Of a stretch of 30,241 nt of DNA, positions 23,065-30,241 are shown in pieces. Numbering within the stretch: position 1 is the first letter of the stretch; every line of letters starts with the position of its first letter. The notes under the pieces were generated by a model. The model was not told where the DNA came from. It worked only from the letters and a program-made list of their open reading frames with translations, and did no database searches. Origin of the DNA: Nitrospirota bacterium (lineage in GTDB: Bacteria > Nitrospirota > JACRHJ01); contig JAKAHE010000003.1 of the NCBI GenBank assembly GCA_021815285.1, forward strand, positions 1 through 30,241. Direction: 5' to 3'. The translations under genes were made by a program, and so were the position numbers.

Positions 23065-23523
23065 CTAACGTATTGCTTCCAGGGCCATGTCCACCGCCTG
23101 TGCGGGGGCGTCGGCCTTTTTTATGCCTTCGTCAATGTTCCAGCTTCCAAGGCTGATTACCGGCTTGCCGAGCTTTAACGCAAATGCTATTTCGGACAGT
23201 GTGCCGTACTCTCCGGCGACGGCGATAAGGACGTCGGAAGACCTGACGACTATTATATTCCTCGCGTGGTTAAGGCCGGTAACGATTGGAATGTCTATGT
23301 AGCGGTTCGCGTCGCGGGTGTCGAACCCCGGAAGGATGCCTATGGTCTGGCCGCCGCCTTCCTTTGCGCCCCTGCACGCGGCTTCCATGACGCCGCCAAG
23401 CCCACCGGTGAGGACGGTCGCGCCCTTCTCGGCGGCCAGCCTTCCCACTTCCATGGCGTCTTCATAAGGCTTACCTGCGGCAAGCGCCGAGCCTATAACC
23501 CCGATTACGACCTTTTCCAACAC
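23065..23523 (-). CDS. SLOG-fold (LOG-like, TIGR00725-type) nucleotide-binding protein
   Basis: The 152-residue Rossmann-like protein has the motifs of the LOG/DprA/SLOG superfamily. TGGLGGVMEA (39-48) is the nucleotide-phosphate loop, and GEYGTLSE (104-111) corresponds to PGGxGTxxE of cytokinin-activating LOG enzymes. The replacement of PGG by AGE is typical of the TIGR00725 group, whose biochemical role is unknown; nucleotide hydrolysis or sensing is likely. It probably starts at a GTG. It is the first gene of the run to acyP, rpoS and apt, with a 28-nt gap to acyP, and lies just downstream of the tRNA terminator. Confidence 0.87.
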   Translation of the reverse strand: MLEKVVIGVIGSALAAGKPYEDAMEVGRLAAEKGATVLTGGLGGVMEAACRGAKEGGGQTIGILPGFDTRDANRYIDIPIVTGLNHARNIIVVRSSDVLIAVAGEYGTLSEIAFALKLGKPVISLGSWNIDEGIKKADAPAQAVDMALEAIR

Positions 23524-23545
23524 ACCGCCTTTAAACTGAAGGAAT

Positions 23546-23577
23546 TAAAAAGGGCATCTCCTTTCGAGGATACCCTT
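23546..23577 (-). terminator. Rho-independent terminator downstream of tRNA-Pro
   Basis: On the minus strand AAGGGTATC pairs with GATGCCCTT (nine pairs including one G-U) around a 10-nt loop and is followed by TTTTAATTCC. It lies about 14 nt past the CCA end of the tRNA and before the SLOG gene. Confidence 0.75.
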
Positions 23578-23591
23578 CAATCACTGCAAAA

Positions 23592-23668
23592 TGGTCGGGG
23601 CGAAAGGATTTGAACCTTCGACCCCACGGTCCCGAACCGTGTGCGCTACCAGGCTGCGCTACGCCCCG
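23592..23668 (-). tRNA. tRNA-Pro (anticodon CGG)
   Basis: The 77-nt gene folds as a standard cloverleaf. The acceptor stem is CGGGGCG/CGCCCCG with discriminator A and an encoded CCA end. The D arm includes GCGCAGCCTGGTAGCGC. The anticodon stem is CACGG/CCGTG with loop TTCGGGA, so the anticodon is CGG and it reads CCG proline codons. The T arm is GTCGAAGGTTCAAATCC. It has its own promoter and terminator. Confidence 0.97.
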
Positions 23669-23682
23669 TCAATCCATAGTAT

Positions 23683-23709
23683 GTTATAGTAGTTCCCTTT
23701 TCCTGTCAA
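23683..23709 (-). promoter_or_regulatory. Promoter of tRNA-Pro
   Basis: On the minus strand a perfect TTGACA is followed by TATAAC (five of six). The spacer is 15 nt, which is short; an alternative -10 TAACAT gives 17 nt. It begins only about 10 nt after the stop of the zinc-ribbon/receiver gene. Confidence 0.55.
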
Positions 23710-23719
23710 GGTTTTTCAT

Positions 23720-24901
23720 TTAAATTCCAAGGCCCATGGTCTGTCTTTTCTTCTCTACGAACTTCACAGTCTCTTCCGCGAAATAATCCCCGCTTTCAAT
23801 AATTTCCCTTGATACCCTGCCGTTATAGAGCTCCCGCCCTTCCTTGAGCTCCGCCGCAAGAGCCTCCTCGAAATTCCCGGCCCTTATACCCTCCTCGACC
23901 GCGCCCTGGTTATACAGCGCGATGTCCGAGAGTATTATCCTTGCGAAACGCCTCGCAGCCTCGACCTGCTGCCGGTCTACCTGTTGCAGGCTGTCTGCCG
24001 CCGGGCGCTCCAGGGCAGGATGAATACCAGCAGGCTGTTCCGGTTCCTTCTGCATAGCCGGCGGGACTGGCGGAGCCGATGGCTCGGGTATCTCGTCCTT
24101 ACGCATCCGGGCGCCCTGTTCTTGCCTCAGGGGAATATCTTCCGGAGCCGGCATCCGTATATCCTGCTCACGGGGCGGCCTTACGGCAGGCGCCCCGCCG
24201 GCTTCCGACGCCAGGCGCTTTACCTTCTGTGCGAGGCTGTCCTGTATGTGATGCTTTTCTATGTAGTCGTCCGCGCCGTAGAGGCTTACAGGCTCTCTCT
24301 TGTAGCGGGTCTTGTCGTATATGGACGCTATGAGGATTATTTTTATCTCGCTCGATTCCGGGCTGTTCTTCAGCCTGTCGCATATCTCGAAACCGTATAT
24401 CCTCGGGAGCGCGACATCGAGAATGACAAGGAATGGCTTCTCCTTCTCTATGGACATTACAGCCGCGATGCCTTCGGTCTCCTTGATTACCTGATACCCC
24501 TCTTTTGTCAGGATAGATTCCGCAAGCCCGAGCACGGATTCTCCGTCGTGCGCCACAAGGATTTTCGACCTGTCCAGTTCCCATTTTGGCGCGGCGGCGC
24601 GCGGAACTCTTGCCTGGGGCGCCTCGGCGGGTTTTGGCGGAGCGGGCGCAGGAGGCGGAGTAAATGCCGCCTCCGGGGGCTTTTGCGCGGCAGTTTCCGC
24701 CTGCGGGGGGCGCGAAGGCTCAGGGGGCGGGGTGGTTTTCTGGAGAGGCTGTTCCGGTTTACCGACCTCCGCCGCAGGCTTTTCCACAAGGAAAATATTG
24801 CCACATTTCGGGCACTTAAGCCTTGTTCCGCCTTCTTTTATCTTGGAGTCGTCAATCTTCAGACGCACGCCGCACTGACTGCATGAAACTATCATTTTCA
24901 C
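23720..24901 (-). CDS. Zinc-ribbon plus receiver-domain protein
   Basis: The 393-residue cytoplasmic protein has an N-terminal MJ0042-type zinc ribbon (Cys7, Cys10, Cys30, Cys33). A Pro/Ala-rich linker (about 45-105) leads to a CheY-like receiver (113-232) with phospho-acceptor Asp162 and Lys216. The usual acidic pair is His118-Asp119, so one Asp is missing and phosphorylation may be weak or absent. A second charged, Pro-rich linker precedes a helical C-terminal domain (about 310-393), not recognised, that ends ESGDYFAEETVKFVEKKRQTMGL. Proteins of this layout are common in deltaproteobacteria, and their partners are unknown. It follows the M16-like gene by 24 nt and ends a long minus-strand operon. 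Confidence 0.85.
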   Translation of the reverse strand: MKMIVSCSQCGVRLKIDDSKIKEGGTRLKCPKCGNIFLVEKPAAEVGKPEQPLQKTTPPPEPSRPPQAETAAQKPPEAAFTPPPAPAPPKPAEAPQARVPRAAAPKWELDRSKILVAHDGESVLGLAESILTKEGYQVIKETEGIAAVMSIEKEKPFLVILDVALPRIYGFEICDRLKNSPESSEIKIILIASIYDKTRYKREPVSLYGADDYIEKHHIQDSLAQKVKRLASEAGGAPAVRPPREQDIRMPAPEDIPLRQEQGARMRKDEIPEPSAPPVPPAMQKEPEQPAGIHPALERPAADSLQQVDRQQVEAARRFARIILSDIALYNQGAVEEGIRAGNFEEALAAELKEGRELYNGRVSREIIESGDYFAEETVKFVEKKRQTMGLGI

Positions 24902-24925
24902 CCTCCGAACGCTGTGAAAAACCGC

Positions 24926-26182
24926 TTATTTCTGCTCCTTACGGGGCCTCATCGTAACCATTTCGCAACCCTTGAAATATCTCCGGGCCGCTCTCGAAAC
25001 ATCCCCGCTACCAACAGATAAAATCTCTCCCGCAAGGCTTTTTTCGTAGTCTTTCCCGGCCCCGGAAATTTCATACAGCCCGGAGAGCCAGGCGGTTTCA
25101 ACGGCGCTCTCCGAAGAAAAATCCGCGCCCCCGGAGACAAAAGCCTTCCCGCGTTCAAGCTCTTCAGAGGAAAATTTCCCGTCTTCGAGAGCCGCAATGG
25201 AGTCTTTTATGCGCTTTATGGCGTCATCGATTCTTGTCTCGTCCGTAACTGAATAAACAGTCATTACCGGCGCGGAGGACGTCCACTCAATCGAGCTTCC
25301 GAACTGGTATGCCCGGGGGTCTTTGCCGCGAAGCGACTTATACATCATCGACGACATTCCCCCTGCCAGCATTGCACGTGCGGTCAGAGCGGCGGCGTAT
25401 TCGGAGCCGCCGGGCGGAGGGAGTTTAAAAACGAAAAGGACTGCGGCGGCGCCTGGCGCCGATTGCAATTCAAGCTCTTTTCCAGGATTAAAAGCCGGTT
25501 TCTGCGCCTCCGCGCTATAGGGTTTTCCGCTCCCGGGCCAGCTTTTGAAGGCAAAACCGGCTATTTTAAAGACCTCATCATCCGAGAACGGTCCGCAAAC
25601 GGATAAGAGCGCTCCCCCCGGAGCAAACCGCGTTGTCCTCCATGCCATGAGGTCTTTCCTTGAAATATTTTTTAAATCCCCCGGCAGGGCATCGGGATAA
25701 GCTGCATAAAACATCCTGCCGACAATGCCGTCAGTTTTGAAATTGTTCCGGGCGGTTATTGCGGCTTTTTCTATCCGGACGGTGTCATCCGAAAAATTAA
25801 CCACGGATACCATGTCGGACAGGGCTTTGAGCGCAGCCGGGAAAGAGTCCGCCGGCGATTCGAGCTTGAAGCAGGTATAGTCCGCCTCCACGTCCGCCGT
25901 TACCTTGCCGCCCATCCGCTTTATCATCAAGGACGGCGGGTTGACGCTGTCCACGGGATTCATCGACAGGACGCAGTTGCAAAGAAGGCTCGTAATCCCT
26001 TTCTTGCCCGCAGGTTCGGAGCCGTAGCCCGTTTTTATGAAAAGGCAGGCCGCAGCGGTCTCCCCGCGATGGCTTAAGTTTATCATCCTGATACCGTTTG
26101 AGAGCCGCGCATCCCCGGCAAAGGAACTGTCGCAGAATAAAAAAGATGCAAGTATTCCGATAGCGATGATATATTTTTTCAT
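24926..26182 (-). CDS. Secreted M16 (pitrilysin)-family protein lacking the HxxEH zinc motif
   Basis: This 418-residue protein (from ATG 26182, preferred over an in-frame TTG at 26197) has a signal peptide ending near SSFA-G. The two-domain M16 architecture is visible. The N-terminal part begins LSNGIRMINLSHRGETAAACLFIKTG; the C-terminal part has the LPPPGGSEYAAALTARAMLAGGMSSMMYKSLRGK...AY segment typical of M16 C domains. Where active enzymes have H-x-x-E-H, this protein reads KKGITSLLCNCVLSM, so the zinc ligands are gone. In many bacteria M16 pairs contain one active and one inactive subunit, the inactive one supplying the Arg-Tyr C-domain. No active partner is encoded in this window. A chaperone, binding or decoy role in the periplasm is possible. 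Confidence 0.85.
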   Translation of the reverse strand: MKKYIIAIGILASFLFCDSSFAGDARLSNGIRMINLSHRGETAAACLFIKTGYGSEPAGKKGITSLLCNCVLSMNPVDSVNPPSLMIKRMGGKVTADVEADYTCFKLESPADSFPAALKALSDMVSVVNFSDDTVRIEKAAITARNNFKTDGIVGRMFYAAYPDALPGDLKNISRKDLMAWRTTRFAPGGALLSVCGPFSDDEVFKIAGFAFKSWPGSGKPYSAEAQKPAFNPGKELELQSAPGAAAVLFVFKLPPPGGSEYAAALTARAMLAGGMSSMMYKSLRGKDPRAYQFGSSIEWTSSAPVMTVYSVTDETRIDDAIKRIKDSIAALEDGKFSSEELERGKAFVSGGADFSSESAVETAWLSGLYEISGAGKDYEKSLAGEILSVGSGDVSRAARRYFKGCEMVTMRPRKEQK

Positions 26183-26255
26183 ACTGAGGTCTCTCAATTC
26201 CCGGCCCGCGCAAAATTCAACCGCGCCAGGCGTGAAAACGGTTTATTGTTTGCCT

Positions 26256-26894
26256 TTATTCCCTGGTCACATACGGCCTGACTCCCCTGAGTGATTTAAG
26301 CTTCCTGGCCTCGGATGCGGCGGCGGCTTTAGTTCCGAAATTGCCCACATGGACTTTGTAGTTGTAGCCGCCCCGCCTTCCGGATACGGCATATACCCGC
26401 GCGTCGTAGCCCTTTTTCTTAAGTTTTGCGACCTCGGCCCTGGCCGCCGAGGCTGATTTATACGCCCCCATCTGCACGGTATACCGGCCCTGATGCCGGT
26501 CTACCGGCTGCCGTTCTGTCTGATGCCGGTCAACCGGTTTCTTGACAAGCGGCGCATGGACGTTTCTCGCATTTGAAGTCAGAACCTTCGGGAACGTCAG
26601 GGTAACCGACCTCCGGCTTCCGGCTGAAGCTGTCGAAGTCCTCGAGAAAGCGGCCCGCGATGTCGTAACCGGTTTCAATACAGGAGGCGCAGACGGAGCC
26701 TCCCTGGGGGGATTCGTCAACGCCGCCTTGTCAAGTGTCTCCGGATGTCTTTTCTTCTGCCACTGGATCCCGACAGTGACGCCCAGGACGAATATCAGCG
26801 CAGCGATGGCGGCAATACCGAATATTACGAGGCCGAGTTGGCGCGCGTCGAAGGAGTAGTCGTAGCGCTCTCTTATTTTGCCAAGGTCTTTCAA
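26256..26894 (-). CDS. SPOR-domain membrane protein
   Basis: The 212-residue bitopic protein has a short cytoplasmic N terminus, one membrane helix (about 20-42) and a Pro/Ser/Thr/Arg-rich periplasmic linker. A C-terminal SPOR domain (137-210) begins YTVQMGAYKSASAA. SPOR domains bind glycan strands stripped of stem peptides and bring proteins to the division septum. The linker contains a five-residue duplication VDRHQ (121-125 and 131-135), a small tandem repeat. Translation probably starts at TTG (26894), seven bases after the queA stop, with GTGAG upstream. The nearby SpoIID-like gene belongs to a family that cleaves such denuded glycans, so the two may share a substrate. Confidence 0.9.
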   Translation of the reverse strand: MKDLGKIRERYDYSFDARQLGLVIFGIAAIAALIFVLGVTVGIQWQKKRHPETLDKAALTNPPREAPSAPPVLKPVTTSRAAFSRTSTASAGSRRSVTLTFPKVLTSNARNVHAPLVKKPVDRHQTERQPVDRHQGRYTVQMGAYKSASAARAEVAKLKKKGYDARVYAVSGRRGGYNYKVHVGNFGTKAAAASEARKLKSLRGVRPYVTRE

Positions 26895-26901
26895 GCTGTT
26901 C

Positions 26902-27918
26902 TCACGCTATAAACATGGCGTCGCCGTAGCTGTAGAAGCGGTAGCTCTCCGACACCGCTTCCCGGTACGCACTGAATATCCTGTCTTTCCCCGCAAAGGC
27001 ACATATTAGCATAAGCAAAGTCGATTTGGGAAGGTGGAAATTGGTTATAATGGCCCGGACGGCCTTAAATTCATAGCCAGGATATATGAAGAGGCCGGTG
27101 TTGCCCTTTCCGGCCTTAAGCCAGCCGTCCCTGAACGCCGATTCCAGCGTCCTTGCGCTTGTCGTCCCGACGGCAATAACGCGCCTGCCTTCGGAAAGCG
27201 CGCGGTTTACCGTCTCGGCGGTCTCCTCCGGCACAAAATATTCCTCGTTTTCCATCTCGTGGCGCTCAACAACTTCTTCCCGCACAGGAAGAAACGTGCC
27301 GGGGCCGACGTAAAGCGTTACGCGGACGGACGAAACCCCCTTTTCCCTTATCCTTTCCAGCAGGGCCTCGGTGAAATGAAGCCCCGCCGTCGGAGCGGCG
27401 ACAGCTCCGGGTTCAGAGGCGTATACCGTCTGGTAGCGCTCCCTGTCCCTGGCGTCGTCCAGCCCGGACTTGCCGATATACGGCGGAAGCGGCATCGAAG
27501 CGGCCCTTCTTACAGCCTCATCAGAGGCGCCGTCGAATAAAATCACCTTCCTTCCCCCGCCAAGGTCTTCAAGAATCCTTGCCCCAAGTCCCCCTGAAAA
27601 CTCGATTTCAGTCCCCGCCGGCGCCCTGCCTCTGACCAGCGCCTCATACCGCCCTTCGCCGGTTCTTTTCGTTATAAGCGCCTCTATCCTTCCACCCGTA
27701 GACTTCGCCCCGGTCAATCTCGACGGCACTACCTTAGCGTCGTTCACAACCATCACGTCTCCCGCCTTCAGATACCCTGGCAGGTCGGAGAATATCCTGT
27801 GCTCTATGTTTCCGCCGGCGCGCGGCAGTACCATCAGGCGGGATTTGTCGCGCTCCCTGGCGGGAGACTGCGCTATAAGCTCCTCCGGTAGGATGTAATC
27901 GAAATCCGTTACCAGCAT
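26902..27918 (-). CDS. queA: S-adenosylmethionine:tRNA ribosyltransferase-isomerase
   Basis: QueA transfers and isomerises the ribosyl part of SAM onto 7-aminomethyl-7-deazaguanine in tRNA to make epoxyqueuosine. The 338-residue length is typical. Hallmarks visible are LPEELIAQSPARERDKSRLM near the N terminus, VVNDAKVVPSRL, PPYI, GAVAAPTAGLHFT, RVTLYVGPGTFLPV, and TNFHLPKSTLLMLICAFAG near the end. Its ATG directly abuts the stop of the SpoIID-like gene (TAAATG), so they are co-translated. tgt is not in the window. Confidence 0.98.
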   Translation of the reverse strand: MLVTDFDYILPEELIAQSPARERDKSRLMVLPRAGGNIEHRIFSDLPGYLKAGDVMVVNDAKVVPSRLTGAKSTGGRIEALITKRTGEGRYEALVRGRAPAGTEIEFSGGLGARILEDLGGGRKVILFDGASDEAVRRAASMPLPPYIGKSGLDDARDRERYQTVYASEPGAVAAPTAGLHFTEALLERIREKGVSSVRVTLYVGPGTFLPVREEVVERHEMENEEYFVPEETAETVNRALSEGRRVIAVGTTSARTLESAFRDGWLKAGKGNTGLFIYPGYEFKAVRAIITNFHLPKSTLLMLICAFAGKDRIFSAYREAVSESYRFYSYGDAMFIA

Positions 27919-29040
27919 TTATTTCGGTCCCTCCGGCAGTTTTGTGAGCGTAGCGCCGGGATAGTAATATTCGAGTATCTCACGGTAGTTCTTCCCGGCC
28001 AGGGCCATACCCCTTGCGCCATACTGGCACATGCCAACGCCATGCCCGGAACCCCTGCCGATGAATACGAAACTGTCCCCGTCTCTGTGGGCCTCGAAGG
28101 CAGTGCTCGGTATTGCGGAGTATCCCACGGCCTTCCGGAAATCGGTTCCCTTCATCACAACGCTCCCGGATTCCCCGATAATCCTGAGCGTCTTTATTCT
28201 CATGGAGCGGCTCCGTTCCAGTACCTGTATGGCCCTCAGCCCTTCTATCGTATATCCCGCGCGCCTGAGGGAGTCGTCGAGGACGGAAATCTTTATGCGC
28301 CTCTTCCATTTGCTGTATGGGGAGTCCGCGCAGTAACGGCACTCCCTGGATACAAGATACGGGTATTTCCTGCCCCATACGTCGTATGCGTCCTCAGTCA
28401 TGCCGCCGCAGGTGGAGTGATATACCGCATCTATCGGCGCGCCGTCGTATGTCAGTATCTCGCCCTCGGTCTCCTTTGCCGCAAGCGCCGGGCCTTCCTT
28501 CTCCACGGCGTCCCCGCCGAACATCTGCGATTTTACGGTCGCGCAGAGGTCGTAGTCATGCGTCGCGCATCGGTTCTGCTCGCTGTACATGGCGTATGTG
28601 CGGGCAAGCACCGCCTGCGCCTTAAGCGCCTCAAGCGGCCAGTTTGCGCCCATCTCCTCGCCCACCACCGCGCGGGTATAGTCCTCAAGCCCGAGTTCGT
28701 TGATTATCCTGAAGAGACCTTTCCGGTTCTTCTTTATCTCGATAACGCCCGTGAGCTTATACCTGTTTACATTAATTACGACGCCGTCGGTATTAATCCT
28801 TACCCCGCCCCCAGGGCAGCTGTTTGCGGAAAGTAACATGCGCACCCCGCCCTGCCCGTCCGGCTCCTTCTCGCCTATTCCAAAGAGGCCTTTTACGTTG
28901 AACTCCGGCGGGAAATCAAGAGATACGCCCGGCAGGTTGTCCATTACCAGCACACGAATTTTATCGGATGCCGCCGCGTTTGAAGCGGAAACCATCAGGC
29001 CCAGGCAGAGCGCGAATGCGAGCGTAAGCGCCTTAGTCAT
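27919..29040 (-). CDS. SpoIID/LytB-domain secreted protein (putative peptidoglycan lytic transglycosylase)
   Basis: From ATG 29040 the protein has 373 residues with a signal peptide ending near NAAAS. This ATG forms an ATGA overlap with the DUF2905 gene; the 42 codons upstream in frame are that gene read in another frame. The SpoIID domain is clear. It includes LEDYTRAVVGEEMGANWPLEALKAQAVLARTYA with the candidate catalytic Glu, the YHSTCGGMTEDA loop, and the C-terminal GRGSGHGVGMCQYGARGMA. SpoIID of Bacillus cleaves glycan strands lacking stem peptides. Homologues are widespread in non-sporulating bacteria, where they act in wall remodelling or division; nothing else in the window suggests sporulation. 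Confidence 0.93.
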   Translation of the reverse strand: MTKALTLAFALCLGLMVSASNAAASDKIRVLVMDNLPGVSLDFPPEFNVKGLFGIGEKEPDGQGGVRMLLSANSCPGGGVRINTDGVVINVNRYKLTGVIEIKKNRKGLFRIINELGLEDYTRAVVGEEMGANWPLEALKAQAVLARTYAMYSEQNRCATHDYDLCATVKSQMFGGDAVEKEGPALAAKETEGEILTYDGAPIDAVYHSTCGGMTEDAYDVWGRKYPYLVSRECRYCADSPYSKWKRRIKISVLDDSLRRAGYTIEGLRAIQVLERSRSMRIKTLRIIGESGSVVMKGTDFRKAVGYSAIPSTAFEAHRDGDSFVFIGRGSGHGVGMCQYGARGMALAGKNYREILEYYYPGATLTKLPEGPK

Positions 29041-29252
29041 TTTTTGCCGATCAGCCAAAGTATCAGGGAGAGAATGAGGCTCAGGATTAAGCTTGTGGCG
29101 AGCGGAAAGTAAAAAGTTACGTTCTTCCCGCGAATCGTTATGTCTCCCGGAAGCCTGCCAATCCACGGAAGCTTCCCGGCCAGGAGAAACACCGCTCCCA
29201 AAATAAGCAGGATGGCGCCGACGACGACGAGCAGTTTACCGAACTCGGCCAT
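29037..29252 (-). CDS. DUF2905 two-helix membrane protein
   Basis: The 71-residue protein has two hydrophobic segments (about 5-25 and 47-68). They flank the conserved polar stretch GKLPWIGRLPGDITIRGKN and then FYFPLATSLILS, which defines the DUF2905 family. The function of the family is unknown. It is separated by 3 nt from the K+ channel gene upstream and overlaps the SpoIID-like gene by 4 nt, so it lies inside the operon. Confidence 0.95.
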   Translation of the reverse strand: MAEFGKLLVVVGAILLILGAVFLLAGKLPWIGRLPGDITIRGKNVTFYFPLATSLILSLILSLILWLIGKK

Positions 29253-29255
29253 TGC

Positions 29256-30241
29256 CTATTCCGCCCCGTTCTCCGATGTGATTTTTTCCAGCAGCTTCAA
29301 CTGTTCCGGCCTTCCGAGCGCAATAAGGCAATCCGCCTCGCGCAGGACGGAATTGGGATTCGGATTGAACTCCATTTTGCCGTCCGCGCGTTTTATGGCG
29401 ACGATTATAATATCCAGTTCCTGCCTGATGCCGCTATCCTTTATCGCCTGTCCGACAAGCGGGGAACCGCTGCCCACCTTCACCTCTTCCAGCTTCAGTT
29501 CCATGTTCTCGGAGCGCGTTGCAAACTCTATAAAGTCCACCACCGCGGGCCTCAGCATCGCCTGGGCAATCCTGTCCGCACCGATATGATAGGGCGATAT
29601 GACCTTGTTCGCTCCGGCGCGCACAAGCTTGTGCTCCGAACCTTCCTCGCCCGCCCGCGCAACGATATAAAGCCCTTCGTTCAAGCCCCTGGCCGTCAGG
29701 ACGATGTAAAGATTCTGCGCGTCAGTCGAAACCACCGAGATAAGTCCCTTCGCCCGTTTTATCCCAGCCTCTATGAGCGTCTCGTCCTTGTCGGCGTCTC
29801 CCTGCATTATGAGGTACCTGTCCCAGTCCGCATCCTCGATGTTACCTATGTCTTTTTCTATTATCACAAACGGCACAGGGCCGCCCTCAAGCTCGCGGCA
29901 GATAAGCCTGCCCATCCTGCCGAAACCGCACACTATGTAATGGTCTTTTAGCTTCTTTATCTTCTGCTCCAATTTTCTTCTCCCGAGGATGTCCACCAGT
30001 TCGCCTTCGAGCATGAGCCTTGTCGCGTTCCGAACCGCGAATGCGACGGCTCCCAGTCCGAAAACGATTAATATTATGGAAAATATCTTGCCTGTCTGGT
30101 CGAGCCTGTGCACCTCGCCGTAACCGATTGTGGTAATCGTGATAACGGTCATGAAGAGGGAATCGAGGATATTCCAGCCCTCGAGCCGGCAATATCCCGC
30201 CGTCCCCCCGGCAATCACAAGCGCCAGCGCAAGGGAAGAAT
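29256..30241 (-). CDS. Potassium channel with RCK/TrkA regulatory domain (5' end outside window)
   Basis: The reading frame stays open to the right edge; the visible first residues (SSLALALVIAGGTAG) belong to the first membrane helix, so only a short N-terminal part is missing. Numbering below is from a GTG at 30218. The K+ selectivity filter is TTIGYGE (29-35), followed by the inner helix. The RCK N-terminal Rossmann domain begins YIVCGFGRMGR (94-104), and a TrkA-C-like domain lies after about 235 (VKVGSGSPLVGQAIKDSGIR). It is a two-helix, ligand-gated K+ channel of the MthK/Kch type in the inner membrane. It is the first gene seen of the operon leading to DUF2905, SpoIID-like and queA. Confidence 0.93.
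   Translation of the reverse strand, partial: SSLALALVIAGGTAGYCRLEGWNILDSLFMTVITITTIGYGEVHRLDQTGKIFSIILIVFGLGAVAFAVRNATRLMLEGELVDILGRRKLEQKIKKLKDHYIVCGFGRMGRLICRELEGGPVPFVIIEKDIGNIEDADWDRYLIMQGDADKDETLIEAGIKRAKGLISVVSTDAQNLYIVLTARGLNEGLYIVARAGEEGSEHKLVRAGANKVISPYHIGADRIAQAMLRPAVVDFIEFATRSENMELKLEEVKVGSGSPLVGQAIKDSGIRQELDIIIVAIKRADGKMEFNPNPNSVLREADCLIALGRPEQLKLLEKITSENGAE

Noticed and set aside
26515..26545. Short repeat encoding VDRHQ twice in the SPOR linker as a mobile element or phase-variable tract
   Set aside because: Only two imperfect copies of about 15 nt separated by 15 nt; best read as a small linker duplication.
29037..29166. Long form of the SpoIID-like protein starting within the DUF2905 gene
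   Set aside because: The 42 extra residues are out-of-frame DUF2905 sequence and would bury the signal peptide; ATG 29040 in an ATGA overlap is the natural start.
1..30241. CRISPR array, prophage or insertion sequence
   Set aside because: No regularly spaced direct repeats, integrase, transposase or phage structural genes were seen; the only mobile-type sequences are the short repeats at 14132-14197.

Overview
The window looks like chromosomal DNA of a Gram-negative, probably free-living anaerobe or facultative anaerobe of the deltaproteobacterial/Desulfobacterota type or a Nitrospirota-like lineage. The placement is an inference from gene content: lipoprotein signals, a SPOR protein, a periplasmic multiheme c-type cytochrome, PilZ and stand-alone receiver proteins, an RpoS-like sigma factor and very long TPR proteins. 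By eye the G+C is in the mid-50s per cent. The exception is the DnaJ-like gene near the left end and a few AT-rich intergenic regions. Coding density is very high, many genes overlap by 1-4 nt, and no gene-free stretch exceeds about 235 bases. GTG and TTG starts are common. There is no phage, transposase or CRISPR array.

Layout, left to right. (1) 1-557 (-): N-terminal part of a GlcD-type FAD oxidase broken by an in-frame stop. (2) 636-2054 (+): an AT-rich DnaJ-domain membrane protein that abuts the convergent smc gene (2055-5645, -). (3) 5779-8960 (-): a tight envelope operon of transglutaminase-like protein, LEA14-like lipoprotein, pseudopilin-like lipoprotein and alpha/beta-hydrolase lipoprotein. 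(4) 9164-14168 (+): a 1086-residue TPR protein, an ExeA/GspA-type AAA ATPase and a PAP2-type membrane phosphatase. The phosphatase ends in a dispersed-repeat fragment next to a dRS3-like palindrome. (5) 14203-17043 (-): NAD-dependent epimerase/reductase, a serine-palmitoyltransferase-like alpha-oxoamine synthase and a dolichol-kinase-like CTP-dependent lipid kinase, a candidate ceramide/sphingoid-lipid module. (6) 17236-17934 (+): PilZ-receiver fusion. (7) 17985-20929 (-): a chagasin-like cysteine-protease inhibitor overlapping by 4 nt a secreted papain-like protease fused to a seven-heme cytochrome c. (8) 21163-23523 (-): SLOG-fold protein, acylphosphatase, RpoS-like sigma factor and apt. (9) tRNA-Pro(CGG) with its own promoter and terminator. 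(10) 23720-30241 (-): K+ channel/TrkA protein (runs off the right edge), DUF2905 protein, SpoIID-like protein, queA, SPOR protein, an M16-like protein lacking its zinc motif, and a zinc-ribbon/receiver protein.

The most distinctive content is the two-gene cassette at 17985-20929. A family I42 (chagasin-type) inhibitor of papain-like proteases is translationally coupled to a secreted C1A protease that carries an Ig-like region, a BACON-like region and seven CXXCH heme sites in one polypeptide. The catalytic Gln/Cys/His/Asn are all present. I read it as a protease-inhibitor pair in which the inhibitor shields the periplasm from, or gates, a redox-linked extracellular or periplasmic protease. 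The pairing is visible in the sequence; the function is inference. The second notable locus is the possible sphingolipid module. All database comparisons implied here are from memory of family motifs, because no search could be run.
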